64,000 bases of DNA from Erythrocercus mccallii (GCA_013397435.1 VZRG01000193.1:186001-250000); one strand, 5' to 3'. Counted from the stretch's first letter, positions 37,201-46,595 are shown. The notes: a model not told the origin generated them from the letters alone. A program made the numbers and translations.

Positions 37201-40200
37201 AATTCTGTCCCTGCTGATCTAAGTAGAGTTTAGGCATTTTTCACAATGAGATCAAGATTTCGTCTGGGGCCTCACATGTGAGGTACTTCAGCTTTCACTG
37301 GAGAAAATCAGTATTCAGTATCTTCTAGAAACAGGACTGCTTTTGCCAGCCCTGGCAGTAACTGGTGTTTCACACATTTCAGGGGATCTGGAAGGTAAAG
37401 TCAAGTGGTTGGACAACTTTCAGAAGTTCAGGCAGCTGCAAGAGGTCATAATTTGGCCTCAGGTCTGGGATCGTGACAAAAGGTTCTTTGTCCCAGAGGT
37501 AAGCAGATTTTAAAAGATTTTTTTTTTTTTTCTAGAGGAGGGTTTAGTTTTCTGTCTTCATAGTCTGGTCTAAAGTTGGCTGGTTGTCTGTATTCTAGTT
37601 AGTGGGGATGGCTCTGCTCTAACAGGAGCAGCTGCAGCCTGGGCACTGCAAGCGCTATAGCTGAACACACACTGCCTTGGATGGCAGCATGGGTTGCTCT
37701 CAGCATCCAAGAGAGGGCAATGATACAGTCCAGGAGGACTCTGCCATATTTGCTTTTAGGGGAAAGAATGAAATGGGATAGATATAAGTATTACCAGCAT
37801 TCAATAAAGTAGAAATTATTTGCCTCTTTCACTTCTCAAGCTGAGCCAAAGAACTTTCCATTTACACTTAAATTGCATTACAAAAAATTACACAGCATAC
37901 CTATGTGTGCACATTTCTGCCATAGTTATCCCATTACCCAGACAGACTTTAAGCAGCAGTATGGTAACATCATCAAGTGGGTCTTGTCTCAAGGATTATG
38001 TCTGTTCACATATAGGGCTGCAAACACTATTAAACTCAATTTGGAAAAGTAAAACCCAGCTTAACATTTCAAAAGCATAAACACATTTAAGCAGTAGTAC
38101 TGCTGAGGAAACACAGGTATGGTCAGTTATCAGCTGTGTGATGTACTTAGCCTGAGGTAAGAATACACATATGCTCATCTTGTTTAGCTGCTGGTTGCCT
38201 CCCAGTTCATCATACATTATGCATGATTCTCCATTCTCTCTCTCTTTTTTTTTTTTTTTTTTTTTTTGGTCAAGTGTTTGAAGCAAAACTTAAGAGAAAA
38301 CAGCAGTGAAAATATTTTGTCTTCAACAAACAGACTTCTCCTTCATGAAGGGAGGCTGATGCTAGTAGGTAATGTCCTGAATCTCCTGGTGTCCAGAGAT
38401 AGCTTAACAGAATTATACATTGTTATGTCAGGTCCAGAATGAACCTCTGCAATAGCATTTGGGCAGGTGCAGGAAAGAAAAAGCAACTGTATAGTTTATC
38501 AGAGAAAGACTGAGATACAGCCAAGCTGCCAATAGGATGAGTAGTCTGTATGATTTTTTATTGTCTTTTTTCCTGGCAAGTAATTGTTTTATGAGGTAGC
38601 TGCTACAAGGTACAAATTTAGTAGCCAAAATGACTGAGACATATGATTTAGTGCATTTGAGAATGCAGACTGGAGGATGAGTAGTTGTGAACTATACTGG
38701 AAACAAGGCTTCTTTGTTAAAAGCATTCTGTAAGGTGCAGAGATTCATAGATGTGCCTCATCTTAGAAGTAGCAATTCCTTAAAATAATCACACCATAAC
38801 ACTGGGGGTTTTTTCCTTCTCAGAAAGCACAAGGCTCCTTGACATCTGCCTCTTTTTATTTGAAGATTTCTTACTGATTACTAAAATTAAACATAACAAA
38901 AAGGTAATAATGTCTAGAGATATACACGGTTGCAGTTATATTTTTTAGCTTTTATATGGATTTTGAATGTTCTTTGGAAGATTGATCTAACGATAAAAAT
39001 ACAAGATGACTAATCAGCATGAAGAACAGCTGATGCTTCCTTATGTGACTAGCAAACCATAACACAGATTTGTTATAAATGAAAAATTGCCAATCCAATT
39101 TTAATAGAAAAATCAAAAAGGTTTATTTACAATATTTACAAATTTGGAAAAAGTTTTGGAAAATAGATCAAATGAGCCAACGATCTCGCAAACCTCGAGT
39201 CACCGGCCCGGGGGTCGGTAACTGGTGGCGTGTGACCGGCACGAAAAGCGCCAGAGTCCCCACGTCCACGAATCCATGTGGTTTGGGAGGGGGTCTTATA
39301 CTGTTTTTCGTAGCCTGAGACTACGGTGTACAATGAAGAGATGTGGTTTTTCCGTCTCTGGATGTGGTCATCTCGCAGGGAGACAAAGACACTGGGCCAG
39401 GGAGTTTCCCGAGCTGTCAAGTATCTGTCTTTTGTGAGTTGATGGCTGTGCCCGGGTGTGGACAATACCCACGATGGTCCAGCATCGTCTGCAGCTGCAA
39501 GCCATCGTGATATCTCTCGTCTATTGTCCCCGTCCTGGCGTCTTCATTTGCATTCGAATGTTTCCTGAGGTACACTGAAACTGGTTCTGCAAGCCTGCTG
39601 GCTGCTGGCTACAGGAATTTGTCTTTTTTCAGGGCTTCTGGTATCAGACAAACAGAAAGCTTCTACAACTAATCATACATCTTATAACAAAATCAAACCA
39701 TAACTTCAAATAATAACACAACTTTTCATAACACGAATTACATCATATGCTCATATATATCAGATTCAAAGCCTGCTTCTAGGCTCAGTATGGAACAGGA
39801 ACATTATTACAGGCAGAATTTACATTACAACACCAAAATATCTTCCTGATATCTTCTTGTTCTGATGTGCAGGATTCCTAAAGCTCAAAAAAGTTTCAGG
39901 AATGTAAGATTTTTTTCTAATGGTCCTTGCAACATGAGAATGTTTTATCCCAGAGATATCAGAGCTGTTGGAAAGAAGAAAAATAATTAAAAGAAAAAAA
40001 AAAACAGGGAAAGGCTAAAATGATGGAAGATTGGCTACACTGCTTGTCTTCTCTTTGCCTTGATTTCCCCAAGTTTAAAATTGAGATATAATGACTCCTT
40101 TTAAGAAAATGTTCCTTGATGAATGATTCTGTAGAGTTCTATAGATGATAAATCTATTTAGACACCAACAGATGCATTGGATGACCTGAAATTCCCAAAG

Positions 40201-43200
40201 CTTCAGTGTAGGAGTGCATTTAGCTAATTAAGTTTATGAAACTGATGTAAACTGAGTCTAAATGAAACTGTGATAAATGTCCTAGGTTTTTGGGTTTTTT
40301 TTTTAAGAAGCAGGTGTTCTTCTTTAGAGAGAAAGGAGATAGAGAAAAAGCATGCAGTGAGAGGTTTTAGACTAGCAGCACCATCCCTTAGCAACGGGGT
40401 TGGTGAAGGAAGCAGAAATTGAAGGGACCTGGTACCCTTAGGCAAATCTCTTTGAGGGTTGTCCCGCATACATGTGTTGGTGAACCTTCTGTGAAGGGCT
40501 GCAACTCATCTGGAGTTCTGGGAATTCTGTCTTGTGCATATACATGAGGGAAAATGACGAAACTAATCCCCAAGGAATGGAGAAAAATACCTGCTATTAA
40601 AATAAGGAGGGAAAGGGGGGGAAATGCTTTTGGAATGCCTATGACTGTCTTCTGCCTTTGGACTTGTGTTTCTTTTGTAGCTTTTTAATGCAAAGTGTAA
40701 CCTTGCAGGAGAGCTCCAGGTACCAGTCAGTTTTTCTAAGATTCCTCAGGCAAATAAGTTGTTCCTTTATCTTTGATAAGATAAAGCACAAAATTTAGAG
40801 TGCCTATACTTCATGAGCAGATGGCAGACAACTTGCTGACCAACTTCATTTTCTGTTCCCAGAAATATGGAGGCTCAGACACCAGCTTAATCCCTGTTTG
40901 TCCTTCCCTCACTCCGGAGCTGCAGTCCTTCATAAGAGAGGGGGGATTTTGCACAGTCCTAGACCAGCCCATCCCACTAGACAGACTCATACTGAAAAAT
41001 GTTGAACCAGTCCAAGTTACAGGTATGTGCCTGCATGCACTTGAATGCCTGCATAAGCACCATGTCAGTGCACTGTGTGTGTGGTAGCATAAGGACAAGG
41101 TTCTGTTTGCCCACAAACCAGCCCCAGAAGCCTGGAGAGTGAACATTGGTGCCTAAGCACTGCCTGGCTTCACAGCTCTGCTCCCGCTATGAGGCATGAG
41201 CTGCTGCCTCAGACTTCACAGCCCGAGCCCCCTGCTGCCAGCAGTGACTCACACACCAGTGACTGTCACCTATTCATTCACCCTAAAGGAGCTATCAAGA
41301 CTCCAATTACTTCCTTCTCACAAGCCAAGTATTCCCTTGTCCTACCTGTTCTAACATGCTCTATCAAACCCAGGCATCTTTCCCAAGAACATTTTCAGTT
41401 CCATACTATTTATGCAGCATTTTTTCAGCTGTACACCACTACATTGTTTTCCTTCGTGTCCTCCCACATACACAGCAGCCATTCTCAAGGAGGCTGGAGA
41501 GGAGATTTACCTCCTTCTACTGCTCCTAGTCACATCTCCATCAGCTCTTGTGAGGATGGAAATCACCCACCATACATCAACGCTTCCTTGCTCTCAGACA
41601 TGCAAATGCATCACAGGGGAATATGCCTCCTTATCCCTGCTGCTGTGCAGTTGGGTATGCAGTTGAAGGAGGGCTGACTGCCACCAAGAGTGACCAGTCT
41701 TACCCTGAGAAAACAAGGTACCTGAAGTCACCAAATCAGATTTTGGGTTGGGGAGCAGGCATGAAATACCAGGTCTGAGCCACTGACACAGCAGGCTTTC
41801 ACACGCCTCACCTTGGTGGTGAATGGTGCCACATCTACTTGGTAGCCAGTTACTAGTGATGTTCCCCAGGGCTCAGTATTGGTGCTGGTCCTGTTTAACA
41901 CCTTTATAAAAGATGTGGATGAGGGGACTGAGGGAACCCTTAGTCAGTTCACAGGTGGCATTAATTTGGGTGGGAGTGTTGATCCACTGGGAGGTAGGAA
42001 GGCTCTGCAGAGGGAACTAGACAGGCTGCATCAATGGGCTGAGGCCACCTGCATGAGATCCAATAAGGTGAAGTGCTGTGTGCTGCACTTCAGTCACAAC
42101 ACCACTATGCAGCGTTATGAGCTTGGCGAAGAGTGGCTGGAAAGCAGCCCAGATGAAAAGGACCTGGGGTTGCTGGTCAACAGCAGCTGAACATGAGCCA
42201 GCATGTGCCCAGGTGGCCAAGGATCCCAATGGCCTGTATGAGCAATAATGTGGCCAGCAGGACTAGGGAAGAGATCTGTACTTGGCACTGGTGAGGCCAC
42301 ACCTCAAATTCTGTGTCCAGTTCTGGGCCACTCACTACAAAAAGGACATTGAGAATCCAGAGTGTGTCCAGAAAAGAGCAGTGAAGCTAGGGAAGGGTCT
42401 CAAGAGTAAGTCCTAAAAGGAGTGGCTGAGGAACCTGGGGGTGTTTAGCCTGGGGAAAAGGGGTGACATCATCATTCCCTACAGCCACCTGAAAAGAGGC
42501 TGTAGCCAGGTGGGGAGCAGCTTCTACTCCAAGGCAACCAGCAATGGGACAAAAGGAAATAGCCTTAAGCTGCACCAGGAGAGGTTCAGGTTGGACACTA
42601 GAATTTTTTCACAAAAAGGGTGGTTAAGGATTGGAACAGGCTGCCCAAGGAGGTGGTGGAGTCAGCACCCCTGGAAGTGTTCAAGAAATGACTGGAGGTG
42701 AAACTTAGTGCTGTGGTCTAGCTGACATGGTGGTGGTTCAGTCAAAGGTTGGATTCAATGATTTTGGAGGTCTTTTCCAGCCTTAATGATTCATTGATTC
42801 AGTCTAACACTGCCAAGATCACAGGAGCCTCCTATATCAAAGAGAATGAAAAAAAAATGCAAATCTCTGGGTTCCAGGGTCGTGCTAATCCTAAAGACTG
42901 AGAGAAAACGCTTATGGAGCTACAGTGCTCTGTGAGAAAGCAACAGATAAGGAAAATAAACCTAGAGTCTGTAAAATTTATGATAACTTTGAAATACATT
43001 CACCCGGACTATTTAGCATTCAGTATCAATGCTGAGAGGATATAAAGCCAAGCAATAAAAGGCAAATTACTAAAGATGAGATAAGGGGATGAACACAAAG
43101 AATAATAACCTTTTTTTAAACATGTTCCAGGCATTGTCTGCCTGCCTAGTAAATCCCCCTACCAAACCAGCAGAAATGGAGCAAATGTATCAGCCACCTC

Positions 43201-46200
43201 TTGCCTTCAGGGTGGAGGGGAAGACAGCCCCACATCCCACATAAGCCCAGGCTGAATGCAAGGCCAACAGCTCCTGGGTGCTGGAGAAGGCAGTGCAGCC
43301 ACCCTCCAGTTTGCACCTAATAGACTGACCATAAAAACCGTAATGGAGATTAAAATAATATTTTTGGATTTTTTTTCTTTTTCCAAAACAGCATTTCCCG
43401 TAGAGGTGCCTAACCAGGTTCTTTCTATCTCTGTGATCCAGCTGCAATCATCAGAATAGAAAAAGCTGCCTTCTGCATTCCAGCCTAGACTCTGTCCACT
43501 GGTTATGACCCTTCCCTGCACCCTCAGGCCTCACTGCTTGAATTCTCTCCCCTATATTCTTACCAGGTTTATTACAGCTGTAGCCATAGCAGTCTCTGTT
43601 ACTCACTTGTAATCTTATAACACCTTGGAAGTCCCATCCTAATATGGGACCCCTTCAGGTGACGTACAGTAAAAACAGTGAGAAACATTACCATAGGGAG
43701 GTTGCAGTTCAGATTCCCACCATTCTGTGTAAAACAACAAGCAAACATTCCAATGTCAACAGAAAATGTCCCTTTGCAGGAGAAAAAAAAATATTTAATA
43801 TTGTCTGGAATGTGTGACCTTGGGGAATGTTGCCAATATATCTGCAGTCTTAAAAAGACTTTTATTACTTGTCACACTAAAAGATTAGTTAGCATGTTCT
43901 CAGAAAGGTCATGTGATCCATCACATTAATCAAAAACGAAAAGGTTTTTGATCTAGCAAGTACTTTGGCATCCGTTAGTTTGCTGAGGGTTAACATCACT
44001 TTGAAAATAAACAAAGCTCAATGCAAGTACTAGAAAAAAAATATATGTTGCAATATCCTAGAAATACCCCTTTGGCAGCACACAGGATAATTATGTAGGA
44101 TAATTCTTGTCCAAAGCCTTCTATGTATTAGTGAAGAGACAGAAGATAAAATGGTGTGTTCATAACACCAGGAGGGTACCCTAAAAGCAGAACTATCTGC
44201 AAACATCACGACCTTGTACAAGAGATGTAACTTTACACGTAAATATAATAGTAGGAACCCAGCTCTGAAGGTTGTAAGCAGCAACATACTTTCAGAAAAT
44301 CACTACCCCTCCTTTTATTCCAGATGATTGATATTGGTGTCACTTTGTCCCCTTGCAGAGAAATGCACTACATGATGCTCACGGTCATCTTCAGGAACAA
44401 GTGTGGCAGGAACAGAGACAACATGCCTGGCTGCTGGCAGCCAGCCAGGGCATCCCCAGGAGCACCAACTTAGGCACATGCACAGGGAGAACCCAAAGCC
44501 AGCACCAGCCTGAGAGCAGCCACTTCCCCATGTGCCAGCCATCATAGGGACTTACTTAAATAAAATAAAAATGGGACCTCTCTTATTAGTTTTTGATATG
44601 TGTTCTTCAGTTATGATTTACACCACTTTGAAAGGAAATATTTCTTAATGATCCTCAGCTAGACTCAAAAGAACCTTAGCTGCATCATGATGAAGCAACT
44701 AAAAATAAAACAAATTCAAGTATAATTAACTTTGAAATAAGAAAGCTTCCTACGTGACAAAATTAACTCACCCTATGAGGGTGCAACTGACCTTTTAGAA
44801 ATCAGGAATGCTTGCATGTATCATTTCTTCAATCACAATCAATGTGATATAAGACTGGACTGACAGTTTTATGAGGTGCATTTATATCACTTCTTTACAT
44901 TTTTCCAGTCTTCAGCCTGCGAAATGCTTTTCTAATTCAGCATGAGAACAGGTATCGGCAATGCATAGCAGTCTTCTTGCTACAAGCTCAGACAGAGACT
45001 GCCAAGGTAGGTAACACATCTTTTTTTATTCTCTAAATACACAACTATGCTTTCCCTAAAGAAGGGTGACAGCCTAAAAGTGGTCATGCTGTGATAAGAA
45101 TTTGTTACAGTTGTGACACTTGACCAAAACTAAAACAAAACAACACCCCAGTGCTCTGGCTCACATATTTGTTACAGAATTTTTGCTACTGAACATGCTC
45201 CAGTTTTCTACCAGGGTTGATAGCATGTCATATTCTTGTTAAAAAACATTATCAATTCTGATTGCCAAAAAAAAAAAAATAATCCATTTCTTATGTCACA
45301 GAAGATGGTCAGCCCCTCCAGGGAAGTCAGCAGCAAAACACTGCTGCTACTACACCCAACTCACACGCAGTAGTACTCAGACCAGAAAACTGTCTCATGC
45401 TCATCTATTCACAACATGACTGAACAGATGGTATGATTAATTCCACAGTTATATAAATTTACCCCTCATTTTCACACCATGTCACATTTCTAGTAACAGC
45501 ACTGTGTATAACGTCTGAAAGTGTGTCAGGCACTTCGCAGTATTTTGCTTTCTCATGTAAGTTGAATCTCCCTCTCTAATACCTAATGCACAGAAATTTG
45601 ACCACCACTAATACTAATTCTTGCAAGTAAATAGTGGGAGACTTTTTCTAGGAGAAGCACTGAGTGAATTCTTTCCATTTTCAAGTCACTGGCTAGTTCT
45701 TGGAATAGCTATCCACTCAAGAAGTCATTACTTTCTCCTGTTACTGAAATATGACCTTCCCTCTCCAAAACTGCCTTCATCTTCTCAATGTCATAGAATT
45801 ACAAAAGAGTTTGGGTTAAAAGGGCCCTTTAAAGGTTTTAGTCCAAAGGATTAATTCTTTTAGGGTAAGTCCAATGTACAATCATACTAACTCAGAGACA
45901 ACACAACTTCTGTGACCAGACTATCTGGACTAGCAGAGAGAAGGAAGTTAACATATTTGAAATTATCTCTCCATCATACCCTGGCCTCATACGTGGATGA
46001 CAGCAAACATAGACCTGAATGCTGTCAGCATGATAACAGAAACTGACATTCAGTTGGCAGCACGTGGCAGATCTTGGAGGGGGACAGAACTTGTGATGCT
46101 GATAGGACTGGAGCTGTCTTAATCAGAAAAAAAGAGGAACTCAAACTGCAGGGACACCATTAAGTTAATTAATAACCATTACACAGAAAGAGGTGAAATA

Positions 46201-46595
46201 GCCTGCAACAAACGTCATCATTACAAGCAGAGCATTAAAATCCTACCTTCTAACCAAAAATGGAAATATTCACTGGAAATCCCTGGCCCTAGACACAAAT
46301 TCCAGCAGCATGTAGTGGCCTGAACAACTGGGAGAGTCTCACTTGTGAGATAATTCCTGTTTCCTTCAGCAATTATGAGCCCAAGCCTGAAGAGAGAATA
46401 AAACTAAAGGCTCTGGATGTTTATGCATCTAACCTACTGGAAAATTCTTAGGTTCTCTTGGTTTACATATATTTTTTCTTTTGACAGAAAGCATGGATGT
46501 CACAGATGGAAACAGCAATCTCCAATTACACCACACAACATGAAACCAAGAAAAGCACTGCTTTCTGCTTCCCTGTTGAATCCTCTGAAATTTAA
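15503..46595 (+). CDS. PLEKHG7: PLEKHG7, Rho guanine-nucleotide exchange factor (15 coding exons)
   Basis: This is the join of 15 exons (listed separately), 2187 nt, encoding 728 aa. All introns are GT-AG and every phase matches. Residues 1-235 are a Ser-rich, probably disordered region. Residues about 236-299 carry the PLEKHG-type block with 'RRSSLVVSL' and 'GLEVFPGDLLVSD', then 'SRWPFAKRGV'. The DH domain covers about 324-511, with the third conserved region near 'LLVAPLHRLTRYPLLL'. The PH domain covers about 568-710 and ends in the helix with the conserved Trp ('KAWMSQM'). DH-PH proteins of this family load GTP onto Rho-family GTPases; which GTPase this one uses cannot be read from sequence. 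Its position beside EEA1 matches human 12q22, which supports the assignment. As I recall, the human N-terminal part was once annotated separately as C12orf74. The start ATG at 15503 is the first in the long open exon; earlier non-coding exons are possible. Confidence 0.93.
16208..17398 (+). other. PLEKHG7 intron 1
   Basis: The intron runs from GTAAGA to TTTCAG. I see no repeat or second gene in it. Confidence 0.8.
17399..17421 (+). CDS. PLEKHG7: PLEKHG7 coding exon 2 (23-nt microexon)
   Basis: The microexon lies between acceptor 'tctttcag' and donor GTATGC. It encodes ESGLPMK plus two bases of an Arg codon. It enters in phase 0 and leaves in phase 2, exactly what exon 3 needs, so skipping it would shift the frame. 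It was chosen because exon 1 ends in phase 0 and exon 3 needs one base to complete its first codon. Confidence 0.72.
18828..18886. repeat. AT-rich simple repeat
   Basis: Irregular alternation of 'aaatatata' and 'ttaaaatata' units, largely self-complementary. It lies inside intron 2. Confidence 0.7.
19653..19762 (-). mobile_element. CR1 LINE 3'-end fragment, minus strand
   Basis: It begins 'ccacagaatcacagagtag', continues with 'ggttgggaaggacca' and 'caacctctgctcaagcaggg', then 'tcatcctagagca'. This is the reverse complement of a CR1 3' tail. It is short and degenerate. Confidence 0.8.
22676..22803 (+). CDS. PLEKHG7: PLEKHG7 coding exon 3 (conserved pre-DH block)
   Basis: Acceptor 'gtctcacag' and donor GTCAGA bound a 128-nt exon. 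After the split Arg codon it reads SAERRRSSLVVSLLGLEVF, then PGDLLVSDSATDYLPYSS. The SLVVSL...GLEVFPGDLLVSD pattern is characteristic of the PLEKHG5/6/7 group, so this exon anchors the family assignment outside the catalytic domain. Confidence 0.92.
22804..23921 (+). other. PLEKHG7 intron 3
   Basis: It holds two T-rich tracts near 22979-23008. A 156-codon open frame at 23221-23691 matches nothing I know and is treated as chance. Confidence 0.75.
23922..23962 (+). CDS. PLEKHG7: PLEKHG7 coding exon 4
   Basis: A 41-nt exon between 'acccgttag' and donor GTGAGT. It completes a Glu codon and reads SKKSRWPFAKRGV, a basic linker that precedes the DH domain. It ends in phase 0. Confidence 0.88.
23963..26903 (+). 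other. PLEKHG7 intron 4
   Basis: It holds a (TAAA)-type simple repeat at about 25370-25408 and a short duplicated 'tgtgcatatatatta' at 24967-25008. No gene or identifiable mobile element is visible. Confidence 0.7.
25370..25408. repeat. AAAT-type microsatellite
   Basis: Runs of 'ataaat' and 'aaaataa' over about 40 bases, in intron 4. Confidence 0.75.
26904..27053 (+). CDS. PLEKHG7: PLEKHG7 coding exon 5 (start of DH domain)
   Basis: Fifty codons between acceptor 'caatcaatag' and donor GTAACA. A polar linker (NKSWHEFMNEQQTEQKDVNS) leads into the first DH conserved region, 'ALWELFTSECTYFLDHLLVL', with the Glu and Tyr typical of that helix. Phase is 0 at both ends. Confidence 0.95.
27257..27865 (-). 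mobile_element. Solo LTR, copy 1 of a TGTTATAA-ended family
   Basis: The termini are TGTTATAA and CTATAACA, flanked by a perfect 4-bp target-site duplication TCTT (27253-27256 and 27866-27869). On the minus strand a poly(A) signal AATAAA (27307-27312) lies about 50 nt from the 3' end, which sets the orientation. It shares its first ~100 bases with copies 2 and 3 but differs in the middle and is shorter (609 bp). No internal retroviral genes flank it, so it is a recombination remnant. A 4-bp duplication fits a class I (gammaretrovirus-like) element; that class assignment is inference. Confidence 0.85.
28420..29111 (-). mobile_element. Solo LTR, copy 2, with assembly gap
   Basis: The ends are TGTTATAA and TTATAACA, and the 4-bp target-site duplication TAGA lies at 28416-28419 and 29112-29115. 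Minus-strand AATAAA is at 28472-28477. It is close to copy 3 over both arms, including a CpG-rich 'cggcccgggg' core. Its length of 692 bp equals copy 3, although it contains 150 N. No coding genes are attached. Confidence 0.88.
28629..28778. other. Assembly gap (150 N)
   Basis: Undetermined bases inside solo LTR copy 2. The open frames crossing it are artefacts. Confidence 0.99.
30300..30395 (+). CDS. PLEKHG7: PLEKHG7 coding exon 6 (DH domain)
   Basis: Thirty-two codons between 'gattttaaag' and GTGGGT. It reads IFMNTLKYLQSNEF, then LLDVDLWRIFANLEELNK, the DH segment in which 'lF.Nl.eL' is conserved. Phase is 0 at both ends. Confidence 0.95.
30396..32629 (+). other. PLEKHG7 intron 6
   Basis: It contains a C10 run at 30855-30864. 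Nothing else recognisable. Confidence 0.75.
32630..32725 (+). CDS. PLEKHG7: PLEKHG7 coding exon 7 (DH domain)
   Basis: Thirty-two codons between 'cttacttag' and GTAACA. It reads ISLSFLKAFFETVKKHVSKS, then DSSMDFISVLRM. Position and phase fit the DH helices after the 'NLEEL' motif. Confidence 0.93.
32726..34002 (+). other. PLEKHG7 intron 7
   Basis: No repeat, RNA gene or second coding region is visible. Confidence 0.75.
34003..34116 (+). CDS. PLEKHG7: PLEKHG7 coding exon 8 (DH domain)
   Basis: Thirty-eight codons between 'ttttctgcag' and GTAAAG. It reads FFQGDLCQTHQIYCLNYTSA, then IFYLEKLRQREDFGIYLK, the central DH helix with the 'Y..Y' pattern. Phase is 0 at both ends. Confidence 0.94.
34117..35815 (+). 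other. PLEKHG7 intron 8
   Basis: It holds the ERVL-type solo LTR at 35142-35663, only about 150 bases before the next exon. The rest shows nothing recognisable. Confidence 0.8.
35142..35663 (+). mobile_element. ERVL-type solo LTR
   Basis: It starts 'tgtccttggcttggctggga', contains 'agtagctggtatagtg', 'gggacacagcca' and 'gggatattccataccatatg', and ends 'gggttaaactatgaca'. These are landmarks of a common avian LTR family. A TATATAAA box (35403-35410) and ATTAAA (35532-35537) give plus orientation, the same sense as PLEKHG7. The 5-bp flanks AGAGC and AGAGG differ by one base, as expected of an ageing ERVL duplication. No internal genes remain. Confidence 0.88.
35816..35993 (+). CDS. PLEKHG7: PLEKHG7 coding exon 9 (DH conserved region 3)
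   Basis: A 178-nt exon, phase 0 to phase 1, with donor GTAAGT. It encodes QWCEQNEQCKRLHLPELL, then VAPLHRLTRYPLLLNNIWKR and the last DH helix. This is the most diagnostic DH segment. The usual Pro-x-Gln-Arg is here Pro-Leu-His-Arg (His474). The acceptor 'ttcagcag' is a tandem NAGNAG, so the first Gln may be optional. Confidence 0.95.
35994..37382 (+). other. PLEKHG7 intron 9
   Basis: No identifiable feature. Confidence 0.75.
37383..37498 (+). CDS. PLEKHG7: PLEKHG7 coding exon 10 (DH-PH linker)
   Basis: A 116-nt exon, phase 1 to phase 0, between 'acacatttcag' and GTAAGC. It reads DLEGKVKWLDNFQKFRQLQE, then VIIWPQVWDRDKRFFVPE. In this family the segment links the last DH helix to the PH domain. 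Confidence 0.93.
37499..38274 (+). other. PLEKHG7 intron 10
   Basis: It ends in a tract of 23 consecutive T (38245-38267) just before the acceptor. Nothing else is seen. Confidence 0.8.
38275..38368 (+). CDS. PLEKHG7: PLEKHG7 coding exon 11 (start of PH domain)
   Basis: A 94-nt exon, phase 0 to phase 1, acceptor 'ggtcaag', donor GTAATG. It reads CLKQNLRENSSENILSSTN, then RLLLHEGRLMLV, the first PH strand ('LL.eG.l..'). The acceptor follows a pure T tract. Confidence 0.9.
38369..38823 (+). other. PLEKHG7 intron 11
   Basis: A short intron with no identifiable feature. Confidence 0.8.
38824..38903 (+). CDS. PLEKHG7: PLEKHG7 coding exon 12 (PH domain)
   Basis: An 80-nt exon, phase 1 to phase 0. 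It reads STRLLDICLFLFEDFLLITK, then IKHNKK, matching the PH strands that carry 'vyLFnD.LLit' in RhoGEFs. Confidence 0.95.
38904..40862 (+). other. PLEKHG7 intron 12
   Basis: It holds solo LTR copy 3 (39071-39762). The rest shows nothing recognisable. Confidence 0.8.
39071..39762 (-). mobile_element. Solo LTR, copy 3
   Basis: It begins TGTTATAA and ends in TATATATCA, with a perfect 4-bp target-site duplication GATT (39067-39070 and 39763-39766). Minus-strand AATAAA is at 39122-39127 and a TATAAG box at 39295-39300. Their spacing gives a plausible R region and sets the orientation antisense to PLEKHG7. It is 692 bp and related to copies 1 and 2. No internal genes remain. Confidence 0.88.
40863..41022 (+). 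CDS. PLEKHG7: PLEKHG7 coding exon 13 (PH domain)
   Basis: A 160-nt exon, phase 0 to phase 1, between 'tctgttcccag' and GTATGT. It reads KYGGSDTSLIPVCPSLTPEL, then QSFIREGGFCTVLDQPIPLD and RLILKNVEPVQVT. 'VLDQPIPLDRL' is typical of the mid-PH strand in PLEKHG proteins; the start of the exon is the long variable loop. Confidence 0.95.
41023..44908 (+). other. PLEKHG7 intron 13
   Basis: A 3.9-kb intron with a CR1 element at about 41805-42797. A phase-compatible cryptic exon at 43392-43459 would end the protein early (see findings). A GC-richer stretch at 44350-44550 shows no known family. Confidence 0.75.
41805..42797 (+). mobile_element. CR1 LINE, 5'-truncated, decayed reverse transcriptase end
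   Basis: About 1 kb in plus orientation. It opens with the CR1 block 'gttccccagggctcagtatt', continues through the C-terminal reverse-transcriptase part (frame at 41879-42190), the 3' UTR block 'ggattggaacaggctgccca', and ends in the tandem octamer ATTGATTC. The catalytic FADD is changed to FTGG and stops follow, so it is dead. Reverse-transcriptase landmarks that remain are 'VLFNTFIKDVDEG' and 'WLESSPDEKDLGLLV'. Confidence 0.92.
44909..45006 (+). CDS. PLEKHG7: PLEKHG7 coding exon 14 (PH domain)
   Basis: A 98-nt exon, phase 1 to phase 0, between 'catttttccag' and GTAGGT. It reads FSLRNAFLIQHENRYRQCIA, then VFLLQAQTETAK, the last PH strands before the closing helix. Confidence 0.95.
45007..46487 (+). 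other. PLEKHG7 intron 14
   Basis: It holds a minus-strand CR1 scrap at about 45790-45855. No other feature. Confidence 0.75.
45790..45855 (-). mobile_element. CR1 LINE tail scrap, minus strand
   Basis: 'tcatagaattacaaaagagt', 'ttgggttaaaagggcc' and 'ctttaaaggttttagtccaa' follow the reverse complement of a CR1 3' end at low similarity. Confidence 0.65.
46488..46595 (+). CDS. PLEKHG7: PLEKHG7 coding exon 15 (PH helix, C terminus)
   Basis: Acceptor 'cttttgacag', phase 0, 35 codons and TAA at 46593-46595. It reads KAWMSQMETAISNYTTQHE, then TKKSTAFCFPVESSEI. The Trp is the conserved residue of the PH C-terminal helix. Confidence 0.95.
   Translation, partial: KAWMSQMETAISNYTTQHETKKSTAFCFPVESSEI

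Noticed and set aside
41189..41677. A 162-codon plus-strand frame just after exon 13.
   Set aside because: Overlaps a second long frame in another phase. The region is simply poor in stops, and there is no homology I can see.
44353..44547. A Gln/His-rich frame followed by an AATAAA-like stretch, suggestive of a processed gene.
   Set aside because: No recognised parent gene, no target-site duplication, no true A tail.
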